Shown here one piece after another: positions 55,750 through 64,000 of a stretch of DNA of 64,000 nt. This DNA comes from Pontimicrobium aquaticum. Lineage in GTDB: Bacteria > Bacteroidota > Bacteroidia > Flavobacteriales > Flavobacteriaceae. Both the position numbers and the translations under genes were made by a program. A model generated the notes under the pieces. It was given only the letters and a program-made list of their open reading frames with translations. It searched no databases and was not told the DNA's origin. The DNA lies in the NCBI RefSeq assembly GCF_005047595.1, contig NZ_SUPL01000002.1:1-64000 (forward strand), in the 5' to 3' direction. Numbering within the stretch: position 1 is the first letter of the stretch; each line of letters opens with the position of its first letter.

Positions 55750-56723
55750 TACAAGTAGGAATAATAGGAGGCGCTGGTTATACAGCAGGAGAGTTGATCA
55801 GGTTGTTATTAAATCATTCTGAAACTGAAATCAATTTTGTGTTTAGTACATCCAATGCTGGTAATAAAGTTTCTAAAGTACATCAAGATTTAGTTGGCTC
55901 TACAGATTTAATGTTTTCTAGTGAAATTAATCCAGATGTTGATGTCTTGTTTTTATGTTTAGGTCATGGAAATTCTAAAGCATTTCTAGAGGCACACACA
56001 TTTTCGAGTTCAACTAAGATTATTGATTTAAGTAACGATTTCAGATTAGAAGTTGATAAAAAACTTGAAGATAAAGTCTTTGTTTATGGTCTACCAGAAT
56101 TGCAAAAAGAAGCGATTAAAAAAGCGAAGTATATAGCTAATCCAGGTTGTTTTGCTACAGCAATTCAATTGGCATTGTTGCCACTAGCACAAGTAAAATT
56201 AATTAAAGATGACATACATGTTAATGCTGTAACAGGAGCAACAGGAGCAGGAACTTCTTTGTCAAAAACGACACAGTTTACGTGGAGGGATAATAATTTT
56301 TCATACTATAAGCCTTTTACACATCAGCATTTGGAAGAAATCAACCAATCGGTTAAACAACTGCAAAGTGACTTCAATTCAGATATTATTTTCATGCCTA
56401 ATCGCGGTAATTTTTCAAGAGGTATTTTCGCAACCATTTATACCAAATTTGAAGGGTCATTAGAAGATGTAAAAGCAGTGTGTCAAGAGTATTACAATGA
56501 TGCCGCTTTCACCTTTATTTCTGATGAAGATATTCATTTAAAACAAGTGGTTAATACAAACAAATGCTTAATTCATTTGCACAAGCACGATAATAAATTA
56601 TTGATTACAAGCATTGTTGACAACCTTTTAAAAGGTGCTTCAGGACAGGCTATTCAGAATATGAATTTAATGTTTGGTTTTCCAGAAACTGAAGGACTAC
56701 AGCTAAAAGCAAACTTTTTTTAA
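55746..56723 (+). CDS. argC: N-acylglutamyl-phosphate reductase
   Basis: A 325-residue NADPH-dependent dehydrogenase. The N-terminal GGAGYTAGELIRLL binds the cofactor, the catalytic Cys is in NPGCFATA, and HQHLEEIN is the active-site His segment. In this operon the acyl group may be succinyl rather than acetyl. Confidence 0.94.
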   Translation: MIQVGIIGGAGYTAGELIRLLLNHSETEINFVFSTSNAGNKVSKVHQDLVGSTDLMFSSEINPDVDVLFLCLGHGNSKAFLEAHTFSSSTKIIDLSNDFRLEVDKKLEDKVFVYGLPELQKEAIKKAKYIANPGCFATAIQLALLPLAQVKLIKDDIHVNAVTGATGAGTSLSKTTQFTWRDNNFSYYKPFTHQHLEEINQSVKQLQSDFNSDIIFMPNRGNFSRGIFATIYTKFEGSLEDVKAVCQEYYNDAAFTFISDEDIHLKQVVNTNKCLIHLHKHDNKLLITSIVDNLLKGASGQAIQNMNLMFGFPETEGLQLKANFF

Positions 56724-56734
56724 ACATTGGTATT

Positions 56735-57862
56735 ATGAATTTATTTAATGTGTATCCTTTATTCGATATCACTCCTGTAAAGGCTGAAGATGTCTTTGTT
56801 TTTGATGAAAAAAACACAAAGTATTTAGACTTGTATGGAGGTCATGCTGTCATTTCTATTGGGCATTCCCATCCAGAATATGTAAAAAGCATCAGTGATC
56901 AGGTAAGTAAGTTAGGTTTTTATAGTAACTCCATTCAAAACCCTTTGCAAGTAGAATTAGCAAAGCAAATTACAGAGTTTTCAAATTGTGAAAATTACAA
57001 TTTATTTTTATGTAATTCTGGAGCTGAAGCTAATGAAAATGCATTAAAACTAGCCTCTTTTGAAACAGGAAAAAGTAAGGTGATTGCATTTAAAAATTCT
57101 TTTCACGGAAGAACATCTGCTGCAGTTGCCGCTACAGATAATCCAAAAATTATTGCTCCAATTAATACACAGCAAGAAGTAGAATTTATTGAGCTTGGAG
57201 ATTTATTTGCAATTGAAAAATCACTGCAAAACGAAAATGTATGTGCAGTGATTATAGAGTGTATTCAAGGTGTTGGTGGTTTGGATGAAAGTACAACTCA
57301 ATTTTATAAAGCTTTGGAATTATTATGTAATAAGTATCATGTATTACTAATTGCAGACGAAGTGCAATCTGGTTTTGGAAGAACAGGTGATTTCTTTGCT
57401 TTTCAAAAACATGGTATTAAACCTAATATCATTTCCATGGCAAAAGGCATGGGAAACGGATTCCCTATTGGAGGCATTTTAATCAATAATAACATAGAGG
57501 CTTCTTATGGTTTATTAGGAACAACATTTGGTGGTAATCACTTAGCGTGTGCAGCATCATTAGCTGTGATTAAAGTGCTAAAAGAAGAACAGTTACTGGA
57601 AAACACTAAAGAAGTGTCAGCATATTTTATTGAAAAAGCGAAATCCATTCCGCAATTAAAATCCTTAAAAGGAAGAGGTTTAATGTTAGGTTTAGAATTT
57701 GATTTTCCAGTTGTTCAGCTTAGAAATGCGTTAATCCATAAACATCAAATGTTTACAGGAAGCTCAAACAATCCTAATTTATTAAGAATTTTACCGCCTT
57801 TAACTATTAAAAAAGTACACATAGATGTTTTTATTGACGCTTTAAAACAAGAACTAAAATGA
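56735..57862 (+). CDS. argD: acylornithine aminotransferase
   Basis: A 375-residue class III PLP aminotransferase: FLCNSGAEANENALKLA, the PLP-binding DEVQSGFGRTG, and AKGMGNGFPIGG with the PLP Lys. Acts on N-acylglutamate semialdehyde. Overlaps argF' by 4 nt. Confidence 0.93.
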   Translation: MNLFNVYPLFDITPVKAEDVFVFDEKNTKYLDLYGGHAVISIGHSHPEYVKSISDQVSKLGFYSNSIQNPLQVELAKQITEFSNCENYNLFLCNSGAEANENALKLASFETGKSKVIAFKNSFHGRTSAAVAATDNPKIIAPINTQQEVEFIELGDLFAIEKSLQNENVCAVIIECIQGVGGLDESTTQFYKALELLCNKYHVLLIADEVQSGFGRTGDFFAFQKHGIKPNIISMAKGMGNGFPIGGILINNNIEASYGLLGTTFGGNHLACAASLAVIKVLKEEQLLENTKEVSAYFIEKAKSIPQLKSLKGRGLMLGLEFDFPVVQLRNALIHKHQMFTGSSNNPNLLRILPPLTIKKVHIDVFIDALKQELK

Positions 57863-58800
57863 ATAAATATATAAATATAGATGACATTGAAAATGTTTCA
57901 AAAACTATTGAAGAAGCCATTCAATTAAAGCAAAGCCCTTTTCGATTTCACCATTTAGGGAAGCATAAAACCTTGGTGATGCTGTTTTTTAATTCGAGTT
58001 TAAGAACACGATTAAGTACAGAAAAAGCGGCGAAAAATTTAGGAATGGACGTCATGGTTTTAAATGTAAACGAAGCTTGGCAATTGGAGTTTGAAGATGG
58101 AAGCATTATGAATGCTAACACTGCCGAACATATTAAAGAAGCAGCACAAGTGATTTCGCAATATGCTGATATTATGGCTATAAGAGCATTTCCGAGTTTA
58201 ACAGATAAGCAAAAAGATGAATCAGAATATATAATTAACAGTTTTGTAAAATATGCCACAGTGCCAATTATAAGTATGGAAAGTGCAACAGCACATCCAT
58301 TGCAAGCATTGGCAGATGCTATTACCATTGAAGAATTGAAATTAAAAGAACGTCCTAAAGTTGTATTGTCTTGGGCGCCACATCCTAAAGCATTGCCGCA
58401 AGCAGTGCCAAATTCGTTTGTAACGATGATGCATGAATTGGATGTTGATTTTAGTATTACTCACCCAAAGGGATATGAGTTAAATCCTGAAATAACCAAA
58501 AACACTTCAATAAATTACAATCAAAATGAAGCCTTAAAAGATGCAGATTTTGTGTATGTAAAAAACTGGAGTAGCTATAAAGACTATGGAAAAATTTTAT
58601 GTCAAGATGAAAATTGGATGATGACAAAAGAAAAATTGGGGAATGCCAAATTTATGCATTGCTTGCCTGTAAGAAGAAATGTTGTGGTTGAAGATGCTGT
58701 ATTAGATGGTGAAAATGCTGTAGTCATTCAGCAAGCAAATAACAGAACCTTTTCAGCACAAATTGTATTAAAAAACATATTAGAAAATTTATCATCGTGA
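57859..58800 (+). CDS. argF': N-acylornithine transcarbamylase, probably succinyl-specific
   Basis: A 313-residue transcarbamylase of the acetyl/succinyl-ornithine group, with carbamoyl phosphate loop SSLRTR (46-51), HPLQALAD and HCLPVRRNVVVED. At the position where Xanthomonas AOTCase has Glu92 and Bacteroides SOTCase has Pro90 it carries Ala89 (NANTAEH). Replacement of the Glu, including by Ala, is known to shift specificity to succinylornithine, so that substrate is favoured. The call rests on a by-eye alignment. Confidence 0.85.
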   Translation: MNKYINIDDIENVSKTIEEAIQLKQSPFRFHHLGKHKTLVMLFFNSSLRTRLSTEKAAKNLGMDVMVLNVNEAWQLEFEDGSIMNANTAEHIKEAAQVISQYADIMAIRAFPSLTDKQKDESEYIINSFVKYATVPIISMESATAHPLQALADAITIEELKLKERPKVVLSWAPHPKALPQAVPNSFVTMMHELDVDFSITHPKGYELNPEITKNTSINYNQNEALKDADFVYVKNWSSYKDYGKILCQDENWMMTKEKLGNAKFMHCLPVRRNVVVEDAVLDGENAVVIQQANNRTFSAQIVLKNILENLSS

Positions 58801-59573
58801 AAACACTAAAAGTTGTAAAGATAGGAGGGAATATCATTGACAACGAGGAAGAGTTGTATGGTTTTCTTGAGCAGTTTTCTAAGATTAATACTCCAAAAAT
58901 TTTAGTGCATGGTGGCGGAAAAGAAGCAACCAAACTGGCAAATAAAATGGGAGTTGAAGTAAAAATGACCAATGGTAGACGTATAACTGATGAAACCACC
59001 TTAGACATTGCAACAATGGTATATGCAGGTAAAATAAACAAACAAATTGTCGCTAAATTACAGCGTAATAACTGTAATGCTATTGGGTTTTCTGGTGCTG
59101 ATGGAAATACGATTGTGTCTGAAAAACGTCCTGTTAAAGATGTTGATTTTGGTTTTGTTGGTGATATTGTAGATGTAAATCCTGATGTTGTAAAATTATT
59201 GGTAAATCATAATATAACTCCAGTGTTTTGTGCTTTAACACATGACAAAAAAGGTCAATTATTAAACACAAATGCAGATACGATTGCATCAGAATTAGCC
59301 ATTAGTTTAGCTAAAGATTTTAATGTAGAGCTTTACTATTGTTTTGAAAAAAAAGGGGTTTTACAAGATGCTAATGATGACAACTCACTTATTGAAACCA
59401 TCAACACGTTAACCTATCAAGATCTGATTCATAAGGGAGTTATTACAGATGGTATGTTGCCTAAGCTTAACAACTGTTTTCATGCCATAAATAATGAAGT
59501 TGCTAAAGTATGCGTGGGAAAAACAGAGATGTTATTTGAGATAAATTCTAAATTCACAAACATTAAAAAATAA
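58797..59573 (+). CDS. argB: N-acylglutamate kinase
   Basis: A 258-residue amino acid kinase family member (VKIGGNIIDNEEEL, VHGGGKEATKLANKMG, GFSGADGN, NTNADTIASELA). It phosphorylates N-acylglutamate and is the usual arginine-inhibited step, although a short form without the N-terminal extension may be insensitive. It shares one nucleotide with argE (TAATG). Confidence 0.93.
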   Translation: MKTLKVVKIGGNIIDNEEELYGFLEQFSKINTPKILVHGGGKEATKLANKMGVEVKMTNGRRITDETTLDIATMVYAGKINKQIVAKLQRNNCNAIGFSGADGNTIVSEKRPVKDVDFGFVGDIVDVNPDVVKLLVNHNITPVFCALTHDKKGQLLNTNADTIASELAISLAKDFNVELYYCFEKKGVLQDANDDNSLIETINTLTYQDLIHKGVITDGMLPKLNNCFHAINNEVAKVCVGKTEMLFEINSKFTNIKK

Positions 59574-60640
59574 TGAGTACGCAAGAAGAATTAACCATAA
59601 AAGCAATTGAGCTACTCAAGAATTTGATAGAAACATCTTCTTTTTCTTCTGAAGAAGAAAACACTGCTGTTTTAATTGAAACTTGGTTTAAGGAGGCTTC
59701 TATTCCTTTTAACAGAACTAAAAACAATGTTTGGGCTGTAAATAAATATTTCAATGAAGGCAAACCAACTTTGCTTTTAAATTCTCATCACGATACTGTA
59801 AAGCCAAATAAAGCTTATACCAAAGACCCTTTTAAAGCTGTTGTTGAAAATGACAAACTGTATGGTTTGGGAAGCAATGATGCTGGAGGATGCTTAGTGT
59901 CTTTATTGGCAACGTTTACCTATTTCTTTAATGTAGAAGACTTAAAGTACAACTTAGTTTTTGTAGCGTCAGCTGAAGAAGAAAGCAGTGGGGAGAATGG
60001 TTTAAATAGCATGTTGACTATAATTCCAAAAATTGATGTAGCTATTGTAGGAGAACCAACCTTGATGGATTTAGCTATTGCAGAAAAAGGGTTAGTGGTT
60101 TTTGATGCTAAGGTAAAAGGTACACCAGGTCATGCTGCACATCCAAATAATGATAATGCGATTTACAACACGATTTCGGTATTAGAATGGTTTAAAAATT
60201 ATAGGTTTAAAAAAAACTCTGATACTTTAGGTGAAGTAAAAATGACTGTAACGCAAATTAGTGCAGGACAACAGCACAATGCAATTCCTTCTGAAGCGGA
60301 CTTGGTTATTGATGTAAGAGTAAACGATAAATATACCAATGAGGAAATAGCTGATATCTTAAAAGCAGAATCGCCATGTTCGACCATTGAACCACGTAGT
60401 TTAAGGCTCAATTCGTCGTCAATTTCAGCAGCGCATTCCTTAGTTAAAGCAGGAATAGCTTTAGGACGTAAAACCTATGGTTCACCAACACTATCAGACC
60501 AAGCTTGTTTAACTTGTCCTTCATTAAAATTAGGTCCTGGAGACAGCACACGTTCACACTCTGCAGATGAATTTATTTATTTACACGAGATTGAAGAAGG
60601 TATTGATTTGTATATTAAATTGATAGAAAAAGTATTGTAA
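59573..60640 (+). CDS. argE: M20-family N-acyl-arginine-pathway deacylase
   Basis: A 355-residue M20 metallohydrolase (SHHDTVKPN and GSNDAGGCLVS for metal binding, SAEEESSG with catalytic Glu, then the dimerisation domain). It removes the acyl group from acylcitrulline or acylornithine. Placed after an acylornithine transcarbamylase, acylcitrulline is the expected substrate. A 128-bp gap with an inverted repeat separates it from argH. Confidence 0.88.
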   Translation: MSTQEELTIKAIELLKNLIETSSFSSEEENTAVLIETWFKEASIPFNRTKNNVWAVNKYFNEGKPTLLLNSHHDTVKPNKAYTKDPFKAVVENDKLYGLGSNDAGGCLVSLLATFTYFFNVEDLKYNLVFVASAEEESSGENGLNSMLTIIPKIDVAIVGEPTLMDLAIAEKGLVVFDAKVKGTPGHAAHPNNDNAIYNTISVLEWFKNYRFKKNSDTLGEVKMTVTQISAGQQHNAIPSEADLVIDVRVNDKYTNEEIADILKAESPCSTIEPRSLRLNSSSISAAHSLVKAGIALGRKTYGSPTLSDQACLTCPSLKLGPGDSTRSHSADEFIYLHEIEEGIDLYIKLIEKVL

Positions 60641-60650
60641 AAAAGATAAA

Positions 60651-60742
60651 AGAATCAAGAGACAAGAACCAAGACTTTGAACTCCCTCAAATGAGTAAGG
60701 AGTCTAGGTTCTGATAGCGAAGCAGTCTTGCCTCTTGGTTCT
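60651..60742. repeat. nested inverted-repeat element between argE and argH
   Basis: Outer arms (60651-60667 and 60726-60742) match at 15 of 17 bases, with an inner hairpin (ACTCC 60681-60685 with GGAGT 60699-60703). The left arm contains a second similar CAAGAACCAAGACT unit. This resembles dispersed palindromic elements of bacterial intergenic regions. It may instead process or attenuate the operon mRNA before argH. Confidence 0.55.
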
Positions 60743-60768
60743 AAATTTTAAGAATTAAAATTTATATT

Positions 60769-62043
60769 ATGAAACTCTGGGATAAAGGCATCAGCATAGA
60801 CAAAAAAATAGAACAATTTACTGTTGGTAACGACAGAGACATCGATTTGCATATTGCTAAATACGATGTGCAAGCATCATTAGCACATGCCAAAATGTTG
60901 AAATCAATAGGAATATTGTCTGATGAAGAATTACAACAACTTGATAACGGGTTAAATGAATTAGGAGCTCAAATCAAAAACGGAACATTTACTATTGAAG
61001 ATCAATTTGAAGATGTGCATTCTAAAATTGAATTTGAATTAACCAAGACTTTAGGTGAGGTTGGAAAAAAAATTCATACAGCACGTTCCAGAAACGATCA
61101 GGTTCTGGTGGCACTTCAATTGTATTATAAAGAGAATTTATTCCAAGTAAATGCAAAGGTGAAGACTTTGTTTGATACGCTATTAAAATTGGCTGAAATG
61201 TATAAAGACAAACTCCTTCCAGGCTATACGCATTTGCAAGTCGCTATGCCATCGTCTTTTGGATTGTGGTTTTCGGCATATGCCGAAGTGCTGATTGATG
61301 ATGTGTATATGCTACAGGCAGTCTCAAAAATAGTGGATCAAAACCCATTGGGCTCAGCAGCAGGATATGGCAGCTCCTTTCCTATTGACAGAGAATTTAC
61401 GACGAAAGAACTAGGTTTTTCTACCCTGAAATATAACGTGGTTGCAGCACAACTGGGCAGAGGGAAAAACGAACGTGCTATTGCCAGCGCTTTAGGTGGT
61501 TTGTGCAATACCTTAGGAAGATTTGCTATGGATATTTGTTTGTATATGAGTCAGAATTTTGGATTTATAAGCTTTCCAGACGCGCTCACGACAGGAAGTA
61601 GCATTATGCCACATAAAAAAAATCCTGACGTATTTGAACTCATTAGAGGGAAGTGTAATAAAATTCAAGCTTTACATACCGAAATGTTATTGGTTACCAA
61701 TAATTTGCCAAGTGGTTATCACAGGGATTTTCAATTGCTGAAAGAGAATATTATTAATGCCTTTGAAGATGTAAAAGATATATTAGACATCTTTAATTAT
61801 GCCATACAACAAGTCATTGTAAAAGATATAGATTTAAACGATGAAAAATACCAGTATCTATTTACGGTAGATAGCATTAACAATTTAGTGGTTGAGGGTT
61901 TGTCATTTCGTGAAGCTTATCAACATATTGGCGCACAAGTACAAGCTGGAACTTATCAGCCAGAGACTAATAAACAGCACACACATATTGGCAGTATGGG
62001 TAATTTGTGCTTAAAAGAGATCACTAATAAATTCCCAGAATAA
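60769..62043 (+). CDS. argH: argininosuccinate lyase
   Basis: A 424-residue lyase of the fumarase/aspartase superfamily cleaving argininosuccinate to arginine and fumarate. Signature GSSIMPHKKNPDVFE and HTARSRNDQV are present. Last gene of the arginine cluster; an inverted repeat precedes it. The 143 nt that follow show only a weak GTGCT/AGCAC hairpin. Confidence 0.95.
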   Translation: MKLWDKGISIDKKIEQFTVGNDRDIDLHIAKYDVQASLAHAKMLKSIGILSDEELQQLDNGLNELGAQIKNGTFTIEDQFEDVHSKIEFELTKTLGEVGKKIHTARSRNDQVLVALQLYYKENLFQVNAKVKTLFDTLLKLAEMYKDKLLPGYTHLQVAMPSSFGLWFSAYAEVLIDDVYMLQAVSKIVDQNPLGSAAGYGSSFPIDREFTTKELGFSTLKYNVVAAQLGRGKNERAIASALGGLCNTLGRFAMDICLYMSQNFGFISFPDALTTGSSIMPHKKNPDVFELIRGKCNKIQALHTEMLLVTNNLPSGYHRDFQLLKENIINAFEDVKDILDIFNYAIQQVIVKDIDLNDEKYQYLFTVDSINNLVVEGLSFREAYQHIGAQVQAGTYQPETNKQHTHIGSMGNLCLKEITNKFPE

Positions 62044-62186
62044 AAAATACTAGGTTTTGTAACATTGATTTTTATGATTCGTCTTTTAAGAGAAGTGCTT
62101 AACTAAGAGCACAAAAAAAGAAACACAAACACAAAAAATACAGCTCTATTTATAGACTTGTAGAGGTATTATTTAAAATCAACAAA

Positions 62187-63404
62187 ATGAAACTACTAAG
62201 AATTTCAATTACAGCACTTTTTATTATTTTTTTTCATTTAGGTGTAACTGCCCAAATGATACAAAAAAAGGAGCTTACAGAGAATAATCAGCTTTTAGGG
62301 TTGGGAACGCAGCATATTTTAAAATCTGAAATTTTGCAGGAAGACCGTCCAATTATCATATCGTTGCCAAAATCGTATAACAATAACACAAATGATTACC
62401 CTGTTCTATATCTTCTGGATGGACTTCAAAATATCAAACATCAAGTTGGTACAGTAGAGCTTTTAACAGAATCAGGAATTATCCCTCCAATGATCATTGT
62501 TGCTGTTGAAAGTTTAGATAGAGCGAGAGATTTGACCCCTTCAAATGCTGGACAAAATGTTTATGGTGGAACTGGTACCTCAGGAATACCACAAAGTGGA
62601 GGAGCTCCTATATTTCTTGATTTTTTAGAAAATGAATTGATTCCTTATGTAGAAACAAATTTTAGAACACATCCCTATTGTATTTTAGAAGGTCATTCGT
62701 TTGGAGGGTTGTTTAGTATATATACACTTATGGAGAAACCAGACATTTTTGATGCCTATATTGTACAATCACCTGCTTTATGGTGGAATAAAGAAGAAAT
62801 GACAGTAAAGGCTAAAGAATTTTTTAAATCAAACCCTAGCTTAGATAAGTCCATATATTTTGGAATTGGTGGAGGTGATGGCTGGGGAATGCGACAGGAA
62901 TTAATAAGCTATGTCGATGTTATAAAACAAAACAATCTTAAAAATCTTCATTGGAAACATGAAGAAGTTGGAGATGAAGGCCATATGGATGCTCGGTTAT
63001 TGTTGAATTATCATGGGTTGAAATCTATTTTTACCGATCTACATTCTGAAGCTTTAGAGGAAAACTTTAGTGAAGAAACATTTCTAAATAGTGAACAGCG
63101 TTTAATAGATAAGTATGGTAAAAATACAAGAAGACCAGCAGAAGATTACTTAGAGGTATATGCAAAATTTTTGGAAGAAGAAAACAATTTAGGCGCTATC
63201 ACAGTACTTAAAAGAGCTTCAGAAGCATATCCGGAATATCCAATGATATTGAATAGTTTAGCTCAGTTATATGAAAAAACTGATCAAATAGACGAAGCCA
63301 TAGAGGCTTATGAATCAGGAATTGAGATTTCAAAAAAATTCAAATTAGGACAAGAGGAAGGGTATCGAAAAGAAATTGATAGGCTAAAAAGTAATAAAGG
63401 ATAA
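62187..63404 (+). CDS. exported esterase with TPR-like C-terminus
   Basis: A 405-residue exported alpha/beta hydrolase of the esterase D/IroE-like group: signal peptide (1-23), DGL oxyanion segment, nucleophile Ser171 (EGHSFGG) and a lid region. Residues about 320-400 form tetratricopeptide-like repeats (AITVLKRASEAYPEYPMILNSLAQLYEKTDQIDEAIEAYESG). Substrate unknown; siderophore-ester or feruloyl-type esters are possible. It lies outside the arginine operon. Confidence 0.87.
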   Translation: MKLLRISITALFIIFFHLGVTAQMIQKKELTENNQLLGLGTQHILKSEILQEDRPIIISLPKSYNNNTNDYPVLYLLDGLQNIKHQVGTVELLTESGIIPPMIIVAVESLDRARDLTPSNAGQNVYGGTGTSGIPQSGGAPIFLDFLENELIPYVETNFRTHPYCILEGHSFGGLFSIYTLMEKPDIFDAYIVQSPALWWNKEEMTVKAKEFFKSNPSLDKSIYFGIGGGDGWGMRQELISYVDVIKQNNLKNLHWKHEEVGDEGHMDARLLLNYHGLKSIFTDLHSEALEENFSEETFLNSEQRLIDKYGKNTRRPAEDYLEVYAKFLEEENNLGAITVLKRASEAYPEYPMILNSLAQLYEKTDQIDEAIEAYESGIEISKKFKLGQEEGYRKEIDRLKSNKG

Positions 63405-63424
63405 TAAATGATCCTGTAAAATTG

Positions 63425-63452
63425 AAAAAGCACCTCATTGAGGTGCTTTTTT
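63425..63452. terminator. bidirectional terminator
   Basis: A 10-bp stem (63426-63435 with 63441-63450, loop CATTG) flanked by A-run and T-run, between the convergent esterase and leuB. Confidence 0.9.
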
Positions 63453-63469
63453 AATATAAAGAATTTACT

Positions 63470-64000
63470 TTATATGATGGTTGATTGCCCTAAATGTATG
63501 TTCGTAAAATTAAGGTTAGAATCGTTAGGATGTAAAATATAATCTTCAATAAAATCGCCTACTTTTTCTGTAGTCACGTTATCATGTTTCGTGTTAATGT
63601 CTTGTGTTGTAATATGTAATTTTAATGATTTTTCTACAGCTATTCGTATTAGGTTAGCTTCTGTGTGTAAATTAAAATGGTCTAATAACATCGCAGCAGA
63701 TAAAATAGACGCAATTGGATTGGCAATACCTTTGCCTTTAGCTTGTGGAAATGAGCCATGAATAGGCTCGAACATCGCATACTTATCTCCTACAGATGCC
63801 GAAGCCAATAAACCAATAGAGCCTCCAATAACACTAGCCTCATCGCTAATAATATCACCAAACATATTTTCGGTTAAAATCACATCAAACTGTTTTGGGT
63901 TTAATATCATTTGCATCGCAGCATTATCAACAAATAAGAAATCTAATTCTACATCTTTATAGTTTGTCGCAACTTCAGTGACCACTTTTCGCCATAAACG
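63470..64000 (-). CDS. leuB: 3-isopropylmalate dehydrogenase, C-terminal part
   Basis: The frame is open to the window edge, giving 176 C-terminal residues, starting [11 protein letters not shown]. Landmarks: [37 protein letters not shown] and [21 protein letters not shown]. It performs the third step of leucine synthesis. The 5' end, start and any leucine leader lie outside the window. On the opposite strand from ilv, so it is probably in a separate leu operon. Confidence 0.93.
   Translation of the reverse strand, partial: RLWRKVVTEVATNYKDVELDFLFVDNAAMQMILNPKQFDVILTENMFGDIISDEASVIGGSIGLLASASVGDKYAMFEPIHGSFPQAKGKGIANPIASILSAAMLLDHFNLHTEANLIRIAVEKSLKLHITTQDINTKHDNVTTEKVGDFIEDYILHPNDSNLNFTNIHLGQSTII

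Overview
The window is a stretch of an AT-rich chromosome from a member of the Bacteroidota, almost certainly a marine Flavobacteriaceae. The evidence is a type IX secretion C-terminal sorting domain, two GLPGLI-family proteins, a DUF5686 and a large TonB-receptor-like outer-membrane barrel, a 2TM-DHFR fusion, a lone pyruvate dehydrogenase E1-beta gene, an arginine operon using an acylated-ornithine transcarbamylase, and Bacteroidetes-type promoters (TTG about 20 nt before TAnnTTTG). No prophage, insertion sequence, CRISPR array, rRNA or tRNA was recognised.

Layout. 1-9.9 kb: a possible small RNA, an alanine-rich lipoprotein, a small membrane coiled-coil protein, an M14 carboxypeptidase with a neighbour that has lost its catalytic residues, Kdo transferase, a DegT aminotransferase with galE, then lspA and fabD. 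9.9-19 kb: membrane-anchored DHFR, a T9SS-secreted propeller protein, thyA, a nucleoside transporter, a bifunctional nuclease and etfBA. 19-31 kb: pdhB, a DUF5686 protein, YceI/SnoaL/Crp-like genes, a TlpA-like thioredoxin with a penicillin-acylase lipoprotein, then soluble and membrane pyrophosphatases side by side. 31-43.7 kb: an S9 peptidase; a minus-strand operon of histidine kinase, response regulator, unknown secreted protein and deoxynucleoside kinase; and divergent from it two GLPGLI proteins, a TonB-like barrel and an M28 peptidase. 43.8-46.1 kb: a TIMP/NTR-like secreted protein and metK. 46.3-53.6 kb: the ilvD-ilvB-ilvN-ilvC-ilvA operon. 53.6-62 kb: a complete arginine operon. 62-64 kb: an esterase and the C-terminal part of leuB.

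The most striking content is regulatory RNA and DNA. (i) Before ilvD lie two tandem attenuators. Each has a 20-codon leader peptide rich in Ile/Val/Leu codons, an antiterminator strand starting one nucleotide after the leader stop, and an intrinsic terminator. The second leader starts immediately after the U-run of the first terminator. (ii) Before the arginine operon lie two Arg-rich leader ORFs. (iii) The metK leader resembles a SAM-II riboswitch, with a plausible start-codon-sequestering expression platform. (iv) The divergent histidine kinase/GLPGLI promoter region carries a 10-bp-period GTTAAC triplet that looks like an OmpR-type response-regulator site. (v) A perfect 26-bp palindrome lies between etfBA and pdhB. 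Amino-acid and SAM synthesis in this segment therefore appear to be controlled largely by translation- or ligand-sensing 5' leaders.
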